Shown here piece by piece: positions 5,866 through 11,594 of a stretch of DNA of 11,594 nt. Under the pieces are notes generated by a model. That model had not been told where the DNA came from. It did no database searches and saw only the letters and a list, made by a program, of their open reading frames with translations. Within the stretch, counting starts at the first letter, position 1. Every line of letters begins with the position of its first letter. The DNA is from Sphingomonas sp. UBA1000. GTDB taxonomy: Bacteria; Pseudomonadota; Alphaproteobacteria; Sphingomonadales; Sphingomonadaceae. The position numbers and the translations under genes are program-made. The stretch covers positions 1 through 11,594 of the forward strand of contig DBAW01000179.1 of NCBI GenBank assembly GCA_002291855.1. Reading direction: 5' to 3'.

Positions 5866-8147
5866 CCGCCTTCCTTCACCTCGATCAGCGGGACGCTGGG
5901 CGCCTCGCCCGCCAGAAAGGTGGCGCGGGCGATATCGAGCCGGTCCTCGGCAAAGCGCACCGGCACGTCGAAGCGGAAACCGGCGGTCACCGCCGCGCCG
6001 GCAGGCGGGGGCCGGTCGAGCGCGATCACGCCACCCGCCTCCAGCGCAAAGCCGGTCACTTCATCGCCGGCCACGGCCACCCTGATCGTCGCGGCGACCG
6101 GGCGGGTGATGCGCCGGGTGACATCGCCATAACGCTTGATCAGCGCGAAGCGGCTGGTGCGGCCGTCGCCGGTGCCGATCAGCTGGTCGCCAGGCCCCGG
6201 CACTGCATCGCCCGCGCAGGACCGGTCATCGAACGGATCGCGGAACCGGAACGCGCGCGCAGGCCCGCGCCGTCCACGAAAAAACGCCACCAGATCAGCA
6301 AGATCGCTCTCGGACCTGACCCCCGGCCCGGCATCGAAGCGCAGCCGCGCCTCGGCCCATTCTGCGCTGCGCTGTTCATGGCCGCCGGCACCGCTGGCAA
6401 TGGCGGTCGAGGTCATCGCGCTCATGCTCGCCTCGCGACCGATTTCCAGCGGAAATGCGACATCATCGAAATCGTCCATGCGCTCCTCCTCGGGGAACCA
6501 GGTAAAGCCGTCGCGGATCACCTGCGGCAGCGCCCAGACAAATGTCTCAGCGACACCGCGCGCCATGGCGGCGCGCGCCGCGTCTGCAATCAGCGTCCAT
6601 TGGGCGCGCTCCTCGGGCCGCAGCACAAAGCCGCTCAGATAATGCTGCTCTTGCAGCGGATAGCCGAGCCGCGCGGCCATCTCCGCCAGCCCCGGCGCGC
6701 TGCGCGCGGTCAGCCCGTCCGTCACCCATTCATAATCTTCGAGCTGCAGGACATCGAAGGCGGGCTTGCGCCAGCCAAGCGGGGCGAGCGCGCGCGGCAG
6801 ATCGGGCGCGGCAAAGATCGTCGGCAGATAGAGCAGGATCAGCGCCTCGGCATCGGGCACGACCATGCGCACGGCGGCGACCAGATCGGCGGTGGACGCG
6901 GCAAGCAATGCCCCGGCGCGGTCGAGCAGCGCGCGTTCGGCTGCCCCCATCGGGGCGCCGACATCGTCGATCACCGGCAGATCGGGGCCGAGCGCGGCGC
7001 GCGCGGCCGTGTCATAGATATGCAGCCGCCCGTCGCGGCCGACCCACCACCATGGCTCCCCGACCTGAAAGCGCATCGCCAGGCCGGCGTCGCGCGCAAT
7101 GACGGCAAAGGCGCGGGCCACCGCCTGCAGATAGGCCATCGCCCCGGCACTGGCCGGCGACAACAGGGTGGAGGGCGGCGACCAGCCGGTCAGCGCCGGA
7201 TCGCCATTGGCCGCGCGCTGTTTCCAGTCTTCCGGGCAGTGGGCATCGAACAGCTCATAGCTCAATGACCAGATCAGCCCGTAATCCAGCGCCCGCGCCC
7301 GCACCGCCAGATCGCGGTGCCATGCGGTGCAGGGCGTGCACAGCGGATCGCCCGCCCCCGTCACCAGCCCGCCCGCCAGGCGGAAATAATGGCTCATCCC
7401 GACATAATGATTGATCACCCCGCGATAGCCGAGGTGCAGGATCGTGCGCAGCAGCCGGACGGGGGTGACGTTATAGGCATCGTCATAGCCGGTCGCGATC
7501 CGCAGGCTGTGTGGCGGCACCAGCACGTCGCCAATCTCCAGCACCGAAGCCGGGCCCTCACACGCAATCCGGGTCAGCTCGACAAAGGCCTCGACCGGCG
7601 CGGGCAGCGCGCCGCCTTCGGGCGCATAGCCGGGCGGCACCAGCGAGATGAACATGCGGTCGATATCGCCGGCAAAAACCGGATCGGCTTCGCCCGGCAG
7701 CGTGAACCCGCCCGCCAGCGCCCCGAAATCGAGCGTGATCCACGCGTCCTCGGGGCTGCCTTCGGCATAATTCCACAGCCGCACATACCAGGCCCGCGCC
7801 TGCCCGGCGGCATCGCGCCCCTCGATGGTCAATGTCGGGCCGTTGACCGCATCGAGCGGCACCACCCCTGACGACCGCCAGCGGAAGCGCAGCCGGCAGC
7901 CGCGATAATCGCGCTGCGTTTCATAAGCGAGCAGCGGATGATCGTGCTGGTCTTCGGACCACCAGATCAGCCCGGCCAGCTCGCCGCGCCCGTAAAACAC
8001 CGCATCGACGCGCAGCGCATCGGGACCGGTCGTCACCACCGACGCCATCATCGGGCGCGGAAAATCGACCGTCCAATATTGGGGGTCGAACCGCTTGATG
8101 AAGCCGGTTTCCTGCACGCTGCGGTGCCGGGCGAGCCAATGTCCCAT
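5862..8147 (-). CDS. DUF2460 distal tail protein fused to an N-terminal TIM-barrel region (gp12-like)
   Basis: The gene encodes 761 residues from the ATG at 8147, which has AGGGAGGA about 5 bases upstream and lies 31 bases after the tape-measure stop; the open frame continues further upstream only as a shadow of that gene. The last 200 residues (about 563-761) are a complete DUF2460 domain, the size of the whole Rhodobacter GTA gp12: EWAEARLRFDAGPGVRS, then FFRGRRGPARAFRFRDPFD, then LIKRYGD. Such proteins form the distal ring of the tail tube. Residues 1-215 look like a beta-sandwich (GCRLRFRWRSSG, AWITLDFG). About 225-560 read as a TIM barrel, with QVGEPWWWVG (E364) and LQLEDYEWV (E470) at places where clan-A glycosidases carry catalytic acids. 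This resembles annotations called 'non-contractile tail sheath TIM barrel'. Glycan binding or cutting is inferred. Confidence 0.85.
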   Translation of the reverse strand: MGHWLARHRSVQETGFIKRFDPQYWTVDFPRPMMASVVTTGPDALRVDAVFYGRGELAGLIWWSEDQHDHPLLAYETQRDYRGCRLRFRWRSSGVVPLDAVNGPTLTIEGRDAAGQARAWYVRLWNYAEGSPEDAWITLDFGALAGGFTLPGEADPVFAGDIDRMFISLVPPGYAPEGGALPAPVEAFVELTRIACEGPASVLEIGDVLVPPHSLRIATGYDDAYNVTPVRLLRTILHLGYRGVINHYVGMSHYFRLAGGLVTGAGDPLCTPCTAWHRDLAVRARALDYGLIWSLSYELFDAHCPEDWKQRAANGDPALTGWSPPSTLLSPASAGAMAYLQAVARAFAVIARDAGLAMRFQVGEPWWWVGRDGRLHIYDTAARAALGPDLPVIDDVGAPMGAAERALLDRAGALLAASTADLVAAVRMVVPDAEALILLYLPTIFAAPDLPRALAPLGWRKPAFDVLQLEDYEWVTDGLTARSAPGLAEMAARLGYPLQEQHYLSGFVLRPEERAQWTLIADAARAAMARGVAETFVWALPQVIRDGFTWFPEEERMDDFDDVAFPLEIGREASMSAMTSTAIASGAGGHEQRSAEWAEARLRFDAGPGVRSESDLADLVAFFRGRRGPARAFRFRDPFDDRSCAGDAVPGPGDQLIGTGDGRTSRFALIKRYGDVTRRITRPVAATIRVAVAGDEVTGFALEAGGVIALDRPPPAGAAVTAGFRFDVPVRFAEDRLDIARATFLAGEAPSVPLIEVKEGG

Positions 8148-8178
8148 GATGTCCTCCCTGCCCGGTGCCGTCAGCCGC

Positions 8179-8766
8179 TCAGGCGAGCGCGCGGCGGACC
8201 TCGCGCGCGATCTGGCGGCTCGACCGCGCCAGCGCCTGCGCCGCATCGGTGCCGCCGGGCGCATTGACGGTGATCGCGATCCGCACGTCGCGCCCCGCCG
8301 AACCACCGGGCGCGATGCCGGGCGCGATCCGGCCCGACATGGTCGGCACGAACAGCTCCGGCCCCCGCTCGCCAACCAGATAGGCCTGGCCGGGGCCGAC
8401 CGGCCCGCCCGTCGCGCGGCCGGGCAGCCCGCCGATCAGGCCGGTGAGCAGACCGCCAATCCCCCCGCTTCTGCCCGCCCCGGACATCCCCCCGCCAATG
8501 CCGGCGAGGATCGCCCCGATGCCCGATGTGACGGCGGACGCGGCGATCTCGCCCAGCGCCTGCAGCGCCACCCGCTTCAGATCCTCAAACCCCAGCCGGC
8601 CGGTGCGGACGGCGCGCGCCAGCACCGTCTCCAGCCCGCGCCCGGCACGCGCCACGCCGTCGCCGAATGGCCCTTCAAGCTGGGCGCGCATCGCCTCCAG
8701 ATCGCGGGCAAAACCGGCGGTGTCGGCGCGCACGCCGATCACCAGCCGCTCGATTTCCTCATCCAT
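8179..8766 (-). CDS. Short tail tape measure protein (GTA gp11-like)
   Basis: The gene encodes 195 residues. The N-terminus starts with a helical part (RLVIGVRADTAGFARDLEAM), followed by helices to about residue 75 and a glycine-rich hydrophobic stretch (about 76-118). The family signature RATGGPVGPGQAYLVGERGP follows at residues 117-136, continuing as ELFVP, then a basic C-terminal helix. Tape measures set tail length and are threaded inside the tube; such a short one predicts a very short tail, as in the Rhodobacter GTA, whose gp11 is of similar size. The ATG at 8766 has AAGGAG 10 bases upstream and overlaps the end of gp10.1 by 8 bases. A 31-base gap, containing the next ribosome binding site, separates it from gp12. 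Confidence 0.9.
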   Translation of the reverse strand: MDEEIERLVIGVRADTAGFARDLEAMRAQLEGPFGDGVARAGRGLETVLARAVRTGRLGFEDLKRVALQALGEIAASAVTSGIGAILAGIGGGMSGAGRSGGIGGLLTGLIGGLPGRATGGPVGPGQAYLVGERGPELFVPTMSGRIAPGIAPGGSAGRDVRIAITVNAPGGTDAAQALARSSRQIAREVRRALA

Positions 8767-8959
8767 CGGGATACATCTCCTTCAGCCGGGTCAGCAGCGT
8801 CGCATCGGCCGGCTGCTCCGCCGCCGGGGCGAGGCCGGTGACGGCGAGCGCGAGATCGGCGGGGGTCGCGGTCCAGAACTCGTCGGGCCGCCAGCCGAGC
8901 ATCGCCCCGGCCATCCCGGCCAGCCGCGCGGCGGTGGCGGCAAACCCGCCCTCGGCCAT
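8759..8959 (-). CDS. Tail assembly chaperone, DUF2376-type (GTA gp10.1-like)
   Basis: This is a small protein of 66 residues. The ATG at 8959 lies 2 bases after the gp10 stop (TGACCATG) and the frame gives MAEGGFAATAARLAG, then MLGWRPDEFWTATPADL, the pattern of the small chaperone encoded between gp10 and the tape measure in GTA-like clusters (W22 and F28-W29 are typical). Such proteins bind the tape measure during tail assembly and are usually absent from the finished tail. The longer open frame upstream is a shadow of gp10. Position and length agree with the family. Confidence 0.85.
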   Translation of the reverse strand: MAEGGFAATAARLAGMAGAMLGWRPDEFWTATPADLALAVTGLAPAAEQPADATLLTRLKEMYPDG

Positions 8960-8961
8960 GG

Positions 8962-9273
8962 TCAGCGCCCTTCGAGAATCTGGCGCAGCAGCACCGCCAG
9001 CGCCGGCGTCGCGGCGGCCAGCCCCGCCGCCGCCACCGTCTCGCCCAGCGCCTCGCGGCTCAGCTCGGCCGGCCGGTCGCGCAGACAGTGCCAGAACAGG
9101 GCCGTCATCTCGTGCAGGGTCAGCTGGCCACCCGCCGCCCGCTCGACCAAAGCGAACAGCGACCCCAGCTCCGCCTCGGCGGCGACCAGTGCGGCAAAGC
9201 TCGGCCGCAGCACCAGATCGGCCGCGCCGACGCGCAGGCTCGCCTCGCCGCGCACAGGGTTGGCCGCACTCAC
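8962..9273 (-). CDS. GTA gp10-like tail assembly protein (DUF3356-type)
   Basis: The gene encodes 103 residues, starting at a GTG (9273-9271) that overlaps the gp9 stop as GTGA, so it is probably translated by coupling to the abundant tail-tube protein. It begins MSAANPVRGEASLRVG, followed by LRPSFAALVAAEAELGSLFAL and a helical rest with LTLHEMTALFWHCL, which is the GTA gp10 family pattern. Together with gp10.1 it occupies the place of the two tail-assembly chaperones of siphophages (lambda gpG/gpGT); here they are separate genes with no visible slippery frameshift site. The chaperone role is inferred from family and position. Confidence 0.87.
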   Translation of the reverse strand: MSAANPVRGEASLRVGAADLVLRPSFAALVAAEAELGSLFALVERAAGGQLTLHEMTALFWHCLRDRPAELSREALGETVAAAGLAAATPALAVLLRQILEGR

Positions 9274-9677
9274 AGCGCCGCCACCGCGCCGGAGCTTTCA
9301 AGCGCGAGGGTGTAGCTGCGCTCGCCGTTGAAATCGCCGGCATAATCGAGCCGCGCGACCAGGAACCGGCCCTGCATCCGCTCCCCGCCCTCAAAGCTCA
9401 GTTCATAATCGGCCAGCGTGCCGGACAGGGCATGCGCCTTCAGCCGCGCCTCGGCGGCCGAACCGGTGAACACCCCCGCGCCCGACACGGACACCGACCG
9501 CACCCCCGCCCCCGACAGCAATTCGCGCCAGCCGCCCGAACCCTTGTTGGTCACGACCACCGCCTCGCCATTGATGCTCAGCTGGGTCGTGCGCAGCCCG
9601 GCCATGGTCTGATAGGCGGGCGGTGCCGCGCCATCGCTGATCTTGAGCAGAAAGGCGCTCCCGCGTTCAATCGGCAT
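9270..9677 (-). CDS. Major tail (tube) protein, TP901-1 type (GTA gp9-like)
   Basis: The gene encodes 135 residues. The ATG at 9677 is preceded by AAGGGAGA about 8 bases upstream, the clearest binding site among the neck genes, as expected for the most abundant tail product. Motifs of the TP901-1 family of tail tube proteins are present: GSAFLLKISDG near the start, GLRTTQLSINGEAVVVTNKG (27-46), a WRELLSGAGVRSVSVSGAGVF-like stretch (50-70) and FEGGERMQGRFLVARLDYAG (95-114). Subunits stack as rings to form the DNA channel. The start lies inside the end of gp8 (11-base overlap). Confidence 0.93.
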   Translation of the reverse strand: MPIERGSAFLLKISDGAAPPAYQTMAGLRTTQLSINGEAVVVTNKGSGGWRELLSGAGVRSVSVSGAGVFTGSAAEARLKAHALSGTLADYELSFEGGERMQGRFLVARLDYAGDFNGERSYTLALESSGAVAAL

Positions 9678-10104
9678 TGCTGTATCTCCCTTGTTCGCTG
9701 TCCGCCGCCGCCCCGCCATCGGCCAGCATCCGCAGCCGGTGCTCGACCAGCCCGGCCCAGCCGCGCGGTTCGCGCAGCATCCGCACGCGGATCATCTGCG
9801 CCCCGCCCAGCATCCAGCCGGGCAGGCGGCGCGGCAGCCGCGCCAGCGCGGCATCGACCGCATCGACCAGATCGCTGACCCGCGCCGGATCATCGCCTTC
9901 GTCCCGCACCCACAGGGCAAGGCGCAGCTCGCGCCCGGCCGCGTCCTTGACCGACCAGTCGGCCCATTGCAGCGGCTCGACCTCGATCCAGGGCGGCGTC
10001 GCGCGCAGCGGCGGGCCAAGGAACACGCCATTGGCGCGCGCCGCGATCACCGGATCATCGGCAAGCGCGGCGATGATCGCCGCCGCCAGCATCGGGGTCG
10101 TCAT
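9667..10104 (-). CDS. DUF3168 tail terminator protein (GTA gp8-like)
   Basis: The gene encodes 145 residues. The ATG at 10104 overlaps the stop of the preceding small gene as ATGA. The N-terminus (MTTPMLAAAIIAALADDP) and the segments PWIEVEPLQWADWSVKDAAG, LRLALWVRDEG and VSDLVDAVDAALARLP are the usual DUF3168 layout (beta strands around a helix). These proteins cap the tail tube and join it to the neck. A long in-frame extension upstream of 10104 has a different composition and is a shadow of gp7 and gp6. It is normal in length for the family. Confidence 0.9.
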   Translation of the reverse strand: MTTPMLAAAIIAALADDPVIAARANGVFLGPPLRATPPWIEVEPLQWADWSVKDAAGRELRLALWVRDEGDDPARVSDLVDAVDAALARLPRRLPGWMLGGAQMIRVRMLREPRGWAGLVEHRLRMLADGGAAADSEQGRYSNAD

Positions 10105-10319
10105 CGGATCAACCTCCCGAGGATGCGCAGGGCGGGATCGGTCAGCAGGCGGCGGCGCAGCCCGCGCCCGCTGATCCGCACCCCGGCAGATGTGCGCACG
10201 GCGCGGACGCCGGCCCGGCCAAGCGCCTCGGCCAGCCGGTCGGCGGCACGCGTGGTTCGCAGCCCGGCGAGCGTCGCCGCGCGCGCGGCAAGCGCCGGCA
10301 GAAATCTCGGGCCCGCCAT
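10101..10319 (-). CDS. Small basic neck protein in the gp7 position, family not recognised
   Basis: This encodes 72 residues, MAGPRFLPALAARAATLAGL onward, ending in DPALRILGRLIR. The ATG at 10319 overlaps the gp6 stop as TGATG and its own stop overlaps the gp8 start as ATGA, so it is a real link in the coupled chain. It is rich in arginine and alanine, and looks like two helices around a short strand (VRAVRTSAGVRISG, about 38-51). In Rhodobacter GTA the gene between gp6 and gp8 encodes the head-closure or stopper protein of about 110 residues. This one is clearly shorter and I do not recognise its family. A reduced HK97 gp10-like or head-closure protein is possible. The role is inferred from position only. 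Confidence 0.65.
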   Translation of the reverse strand: MAGPRFLPALAARAATLAGLRTTRAADRLAEALGRAGVRAVRTSAGVRISGRGLRRRLLTDPALRILGRLIR

Positions 10320-10873
10320 CAGCCAAGCCCCATTCGCCGCCACGGCCGCCACAGCGCGGCGACTGCCGCCGGCGGCAGCGCCACCGGCGTCGCGTCCGGC
10401 ATTTCGCGGCTGGAAAACAGATGCACGGCCAGCCGGACAATGCCTTGGGCGATGGGCGCGGGCAGCGCCGCCCAGTCCGGGGCCAGCCCGGCCCGATACT
10501 GCACCCGCACCCGCCCCGCCGCGCCCGGCGCGATCACCCGCACCATGCCGTCGCCCGCCGCGTCGATGTCGATCGCATAGGCATCGACCGGCAGCATGAA
10601 CGCCGCCCCTTCGGCCGGAATGCCCTCGACACCCAGGATCGCGCCGACCGGCCGGGCGGCAAGCCGCTGCCAGTCGGGCCGCGCCGGCAGGATCTGCGCG
10701 GCCTCGCGCGCCAGCACCAGACAGCCGCAAAACGCCTCGCACAGGCCAAGCGCGGCGCGGATCTGCGCATCGAGCAGCGCATCCTCGCTTGTCTGGGTGA
10801 TGCGCGCATGGTCGCGCGCGGCCGATCGCGCCGCGGCAAGGTCCGCAGCGGCCATTTCCGCCAATATCAGCAC
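10319..10873 (-). CDS. Head-tail connector protein (GTA gp6-like)
   Basis: The gene encodes 184 residues from the GTG at 10873, chosen because GGGGGGAGG lies 5 bases before it; a GTG at 10894 (191 residues) and an ATG at 10855 are alternatives. Residues about 7-55 (MAAADLAAARSAARDHARI, then SEDALLDAQIRAALGLCEAF) are the helical start of phage gp6-like connectors, followed by beta strands (GFxLPVDAYAIDID-like, VRVIAPGAAGRVRVQYRAGL) and a helix IAQGIVRLAVHLFSS near residue 150. Such adaptors form a ring under the portal and join the head to the tail. It is the first gene of the tail-side series. The gene expected before it (major capsid) is replaced by a beta-helix gene. Confidence 0.85.
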   Translation of the reverse strand: MLILAEMAAADLAAARSAARDHARITQTSEDALLDAQIRAALGLCEAFCGCLVLAREAAQILPARPDWQRLAARPVGAILGVEGIPAEGAAFMLPVDAYAIDIDAAGDGMVRVIAPGAAGRVRVQYRAGLAPDWAALPAPIAQGIVRLAVHLFSSREMPDATPVALPPAAVAALWRPWRRMGLG

Positions 10874-10941
10874 ATGCGCCTCCCCCCTCGGCACGGCTGC
10901 CGCCGCCCGGGTCAGCTATGGATTGTCGGTGACCGGACCGG
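10874..10941 (-). other. Gap between beta-helix gene and tail operon
   Basis: These 68 bases lie between the right beta-helix stop and the gp6 start. They contain the ribosome binding site of gp6 and part of a hairpin. I see no clear -35/-10 promoter, so the tail operon may be transcribed through from the beta-helix gene or from beyond the window. Confidence 0.45.
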
Positions 10942-10953
10942 TCAGACGGTCCG
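10934..10953 (-). other. Hairpin at the end of the right beta-helix gene
   Basis: CGGACCG (10934-10940) and CGGTCCG (10947-10953) are a perfect 7-bp stem with a 6-base loop spanning the stop codon of the right beta-helix copy. An overlapping imperfect palindrome, TGACCGG-N-CCGGTCA, covers 10930-10944. There is no T run after it, so it is not a standard terminator; it could slow transcription, protect an RNA end or be a protein site. The left copy lacks it. Confidence 0.35.
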
Positions 10954-11594
10954 TTCAAACGCCCCGGCCGCGCCGCTGCCGTCCTGGCGACGCACGGTGC
11001 CCACCAGATCGAACGCGGCCAGCCCCCGGCCACCCGGGATGCGGCCATAAGCAGGCGACGACGCACCGGTCAGCCGGTAATCGCCGCCCCCGAGCCGGGC
11101 CTGCCCGGCCTGATCGGACATGAAGGCGATGCTCGCCTGCAGCGCCGTGCCCGGATCGGCATATTCACCGATCCAGTTGCCGCCGCTTGCATCGGGTGCG
11201 GTCGCGCCGTCGGTGTCGCCGCGTGCAACCACATTCCACGCCGACCCCACGCCATAGCGCGGATGCCAGTTGCCGGTGCGGCCCGATCCGGTCCCGAAGG
11301 TGTCGCTCTTGATGTTGAACTGGCTGAAGATGCAGGCGCGCCGGCTGATCCGCTTCGACACTCCGGCCGCGCCGGCAACATCGGCATAGGCAAGGTTCGA
11401 CCGCCCGGAGATATCGACCCCCGGAACCGTCAGATGGTGCAGCACGACATTGGCGAGCGGCTGCACCGCGCTGTCCGCCCCGATCTGCAAGGCCGGTTCG
11501 GACGGGGCCGTGGCCGCGCGTTCGATCACGACATTGAGCATGCCGATGCCAACCGCCACCGGCCGCTGGAACCCCAGCTGGCACGGCACCGACA
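10942..11594 (-). CDS. Right-handed beta-helix protein, 3' part (right copy)
   Basis: The frame is open to the right edge of the window (215 residues from a GTG at 11589; the frame continues to 11594), so the 5' end is outside or right at the edge. It aligns without gaps to the left copy: I count 31 amino-acid differences in 215 residues (about 86% identity). The C-terminal beta-helix ending is kept (GDYRLTGASSPAYG, FDLVGTVRR, GAAGAFE). Many of the base changes are silent or conservative, so both copies look functional. It points into the tail operon and ends 68 bases before the gp6 start, where GTA clusters normally have the major capsid gene. This suggests co-transcription with the neck and tail genes and perhaps a fibre or head-spike role; that is inference. 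Confidence 0.7.
   Translation of the reverse strand, partial: SVPCQLGFQRPVAVGIGMLNVVIERAATAPSEPALQIGADSAVQPLANVVLHHLTVPGVDISGRSNLAYADVAGAAGVSKRISRRACIFSQFNIKSDTFGTGSGRTGNWHPRYGVGSAWNVVARGDTDGATAPDASGGNWIGEYADPGTALQASIAFMSDQAGQARLGGGDYRLTGASSPAYGRIPGGRGLAAFDLVGTVRRQDGSGAAGAFERTV
10942..11594 (-). repeat. Long inverted repeat, right arm
   Basis: This is the partner of the left arm at 1-654 in inverted orientation. Together the arms enclose about 10.3 kb, consisting of the second beta-helix gene, the convergent gap and the complete tail operon. Both arms code for the same protein end, so this is a gene duplication and not a pair of transposon ends. Confidence 0.88.

Noticed and set aside
4630..6132. 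Long plus-strand open frame of 500 codons
   Set aside because: It is antisense to gp13, gp14 and the end of gp12, crosses their boundaries, and its R/P/A-rich product resembles no family.
5862..8375. Longer 837-residue form of the DUF2460 protein
   Set aside because: The first 76 residues would be antisense-like, R/S/P-rich sequence inside the tape measure gene in another frame. The ATG at 8147 with a strong binding site is a better start.
8667..9878. Plus-strand open frame of 403 codons
   Set aside because: It is antisense to five well-supported tail genes and has a composition typical of shadow frames.
10934..10953. Hairpin after the right beta-helix gene as a terminator
   Set aside because: No T run follows it on the minus strand and the tail operon starts just behind it, so a full stop of transcription there is not supported.
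1..11594. Composite transposon with the end repeats as insertion sequences
   Set aside because: The repeats code for beta-helix protein ends. They have no transposase and no short terminal repeats, and the enclosed genes form an ordinary tail operon.

Overview
The window is GC-rich DNA (close to 70% by eye) from an alphaproteobacterium, most likely a sphingomonad (Sphingomonadales). The evidence is a tail-gene series typical of gene transfer agent (GTA)-like clusters of that class: a GTA gp10-like protein, a DUF2376-type chaperone, a very short tape measure, DUF2460, DUF2163, NlpC/P60, a gp15-type tip protein and DUF2793. No RNA gene, CRISPR array, integrase or transposase is visible.

Layout. 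(1) 1-1820, plus strand: the 3' part of a right-handed beta-helix gene, coupled by a TGATG overlap to a second beta-helix gene with a C-terminal coiled coil. (2) 1821-2058: an AT-richer convergent gap holding the likely terminator of the opposing operon. (3) 2059-10873, minus strand, read right to left: head-tail connector (gp6-like), small gp7-position protein, DUF3168 tail terminator (gp8), major tail protein (gp9), gp10, gp10.1 chaperone, tape measure (gp11), DUF2460 distal tail protein (gp12), DUF2163 hub (gp13), NlpC/P60 peptidase (gp14), gp15-like tip protein and DUF2793 protein. Nearly all of these genes touch or overlap, so they look like one late operon that builds the neck, tube, baseplate and tip of a siphovirus-like particle. 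(4) 10942-11594, minus strand: a second copy of the beta-helix gene from region 1, lying where the major capsid gene (gp5) would be expected.

Three things stand out. First, the two beta-helix copies form an ungapped inverted repeat of about 653 bp (about 90% identical by hand count) that flanks the whole tail module. Recombination between them would flip all neck and tail genes as one block and exchange what lies upstream of the tail operon. Second, the DUF2460 distal tail protein carries an extra N-terminal part of about 560 residues that looks like a beta-sandwich plus a glycosidase-like TIM barrel, while the gp15-like protein is only 727 residues and seems to lack the TIM barrel known from the Rhodobacter GTA gp15. 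The barrel may have moved from one tail-tip protein to another. Third, no terminase, portal, protease or capsid gene lies next to gp6 inside the window, so the head module must be elsewhere, beyond an arm, or missing.

Family names come from recognising motifs, gene order and lengths, not from searches. Comparisons with Rhodobacter capsulatus GTA rest on general knowledge of that particle.
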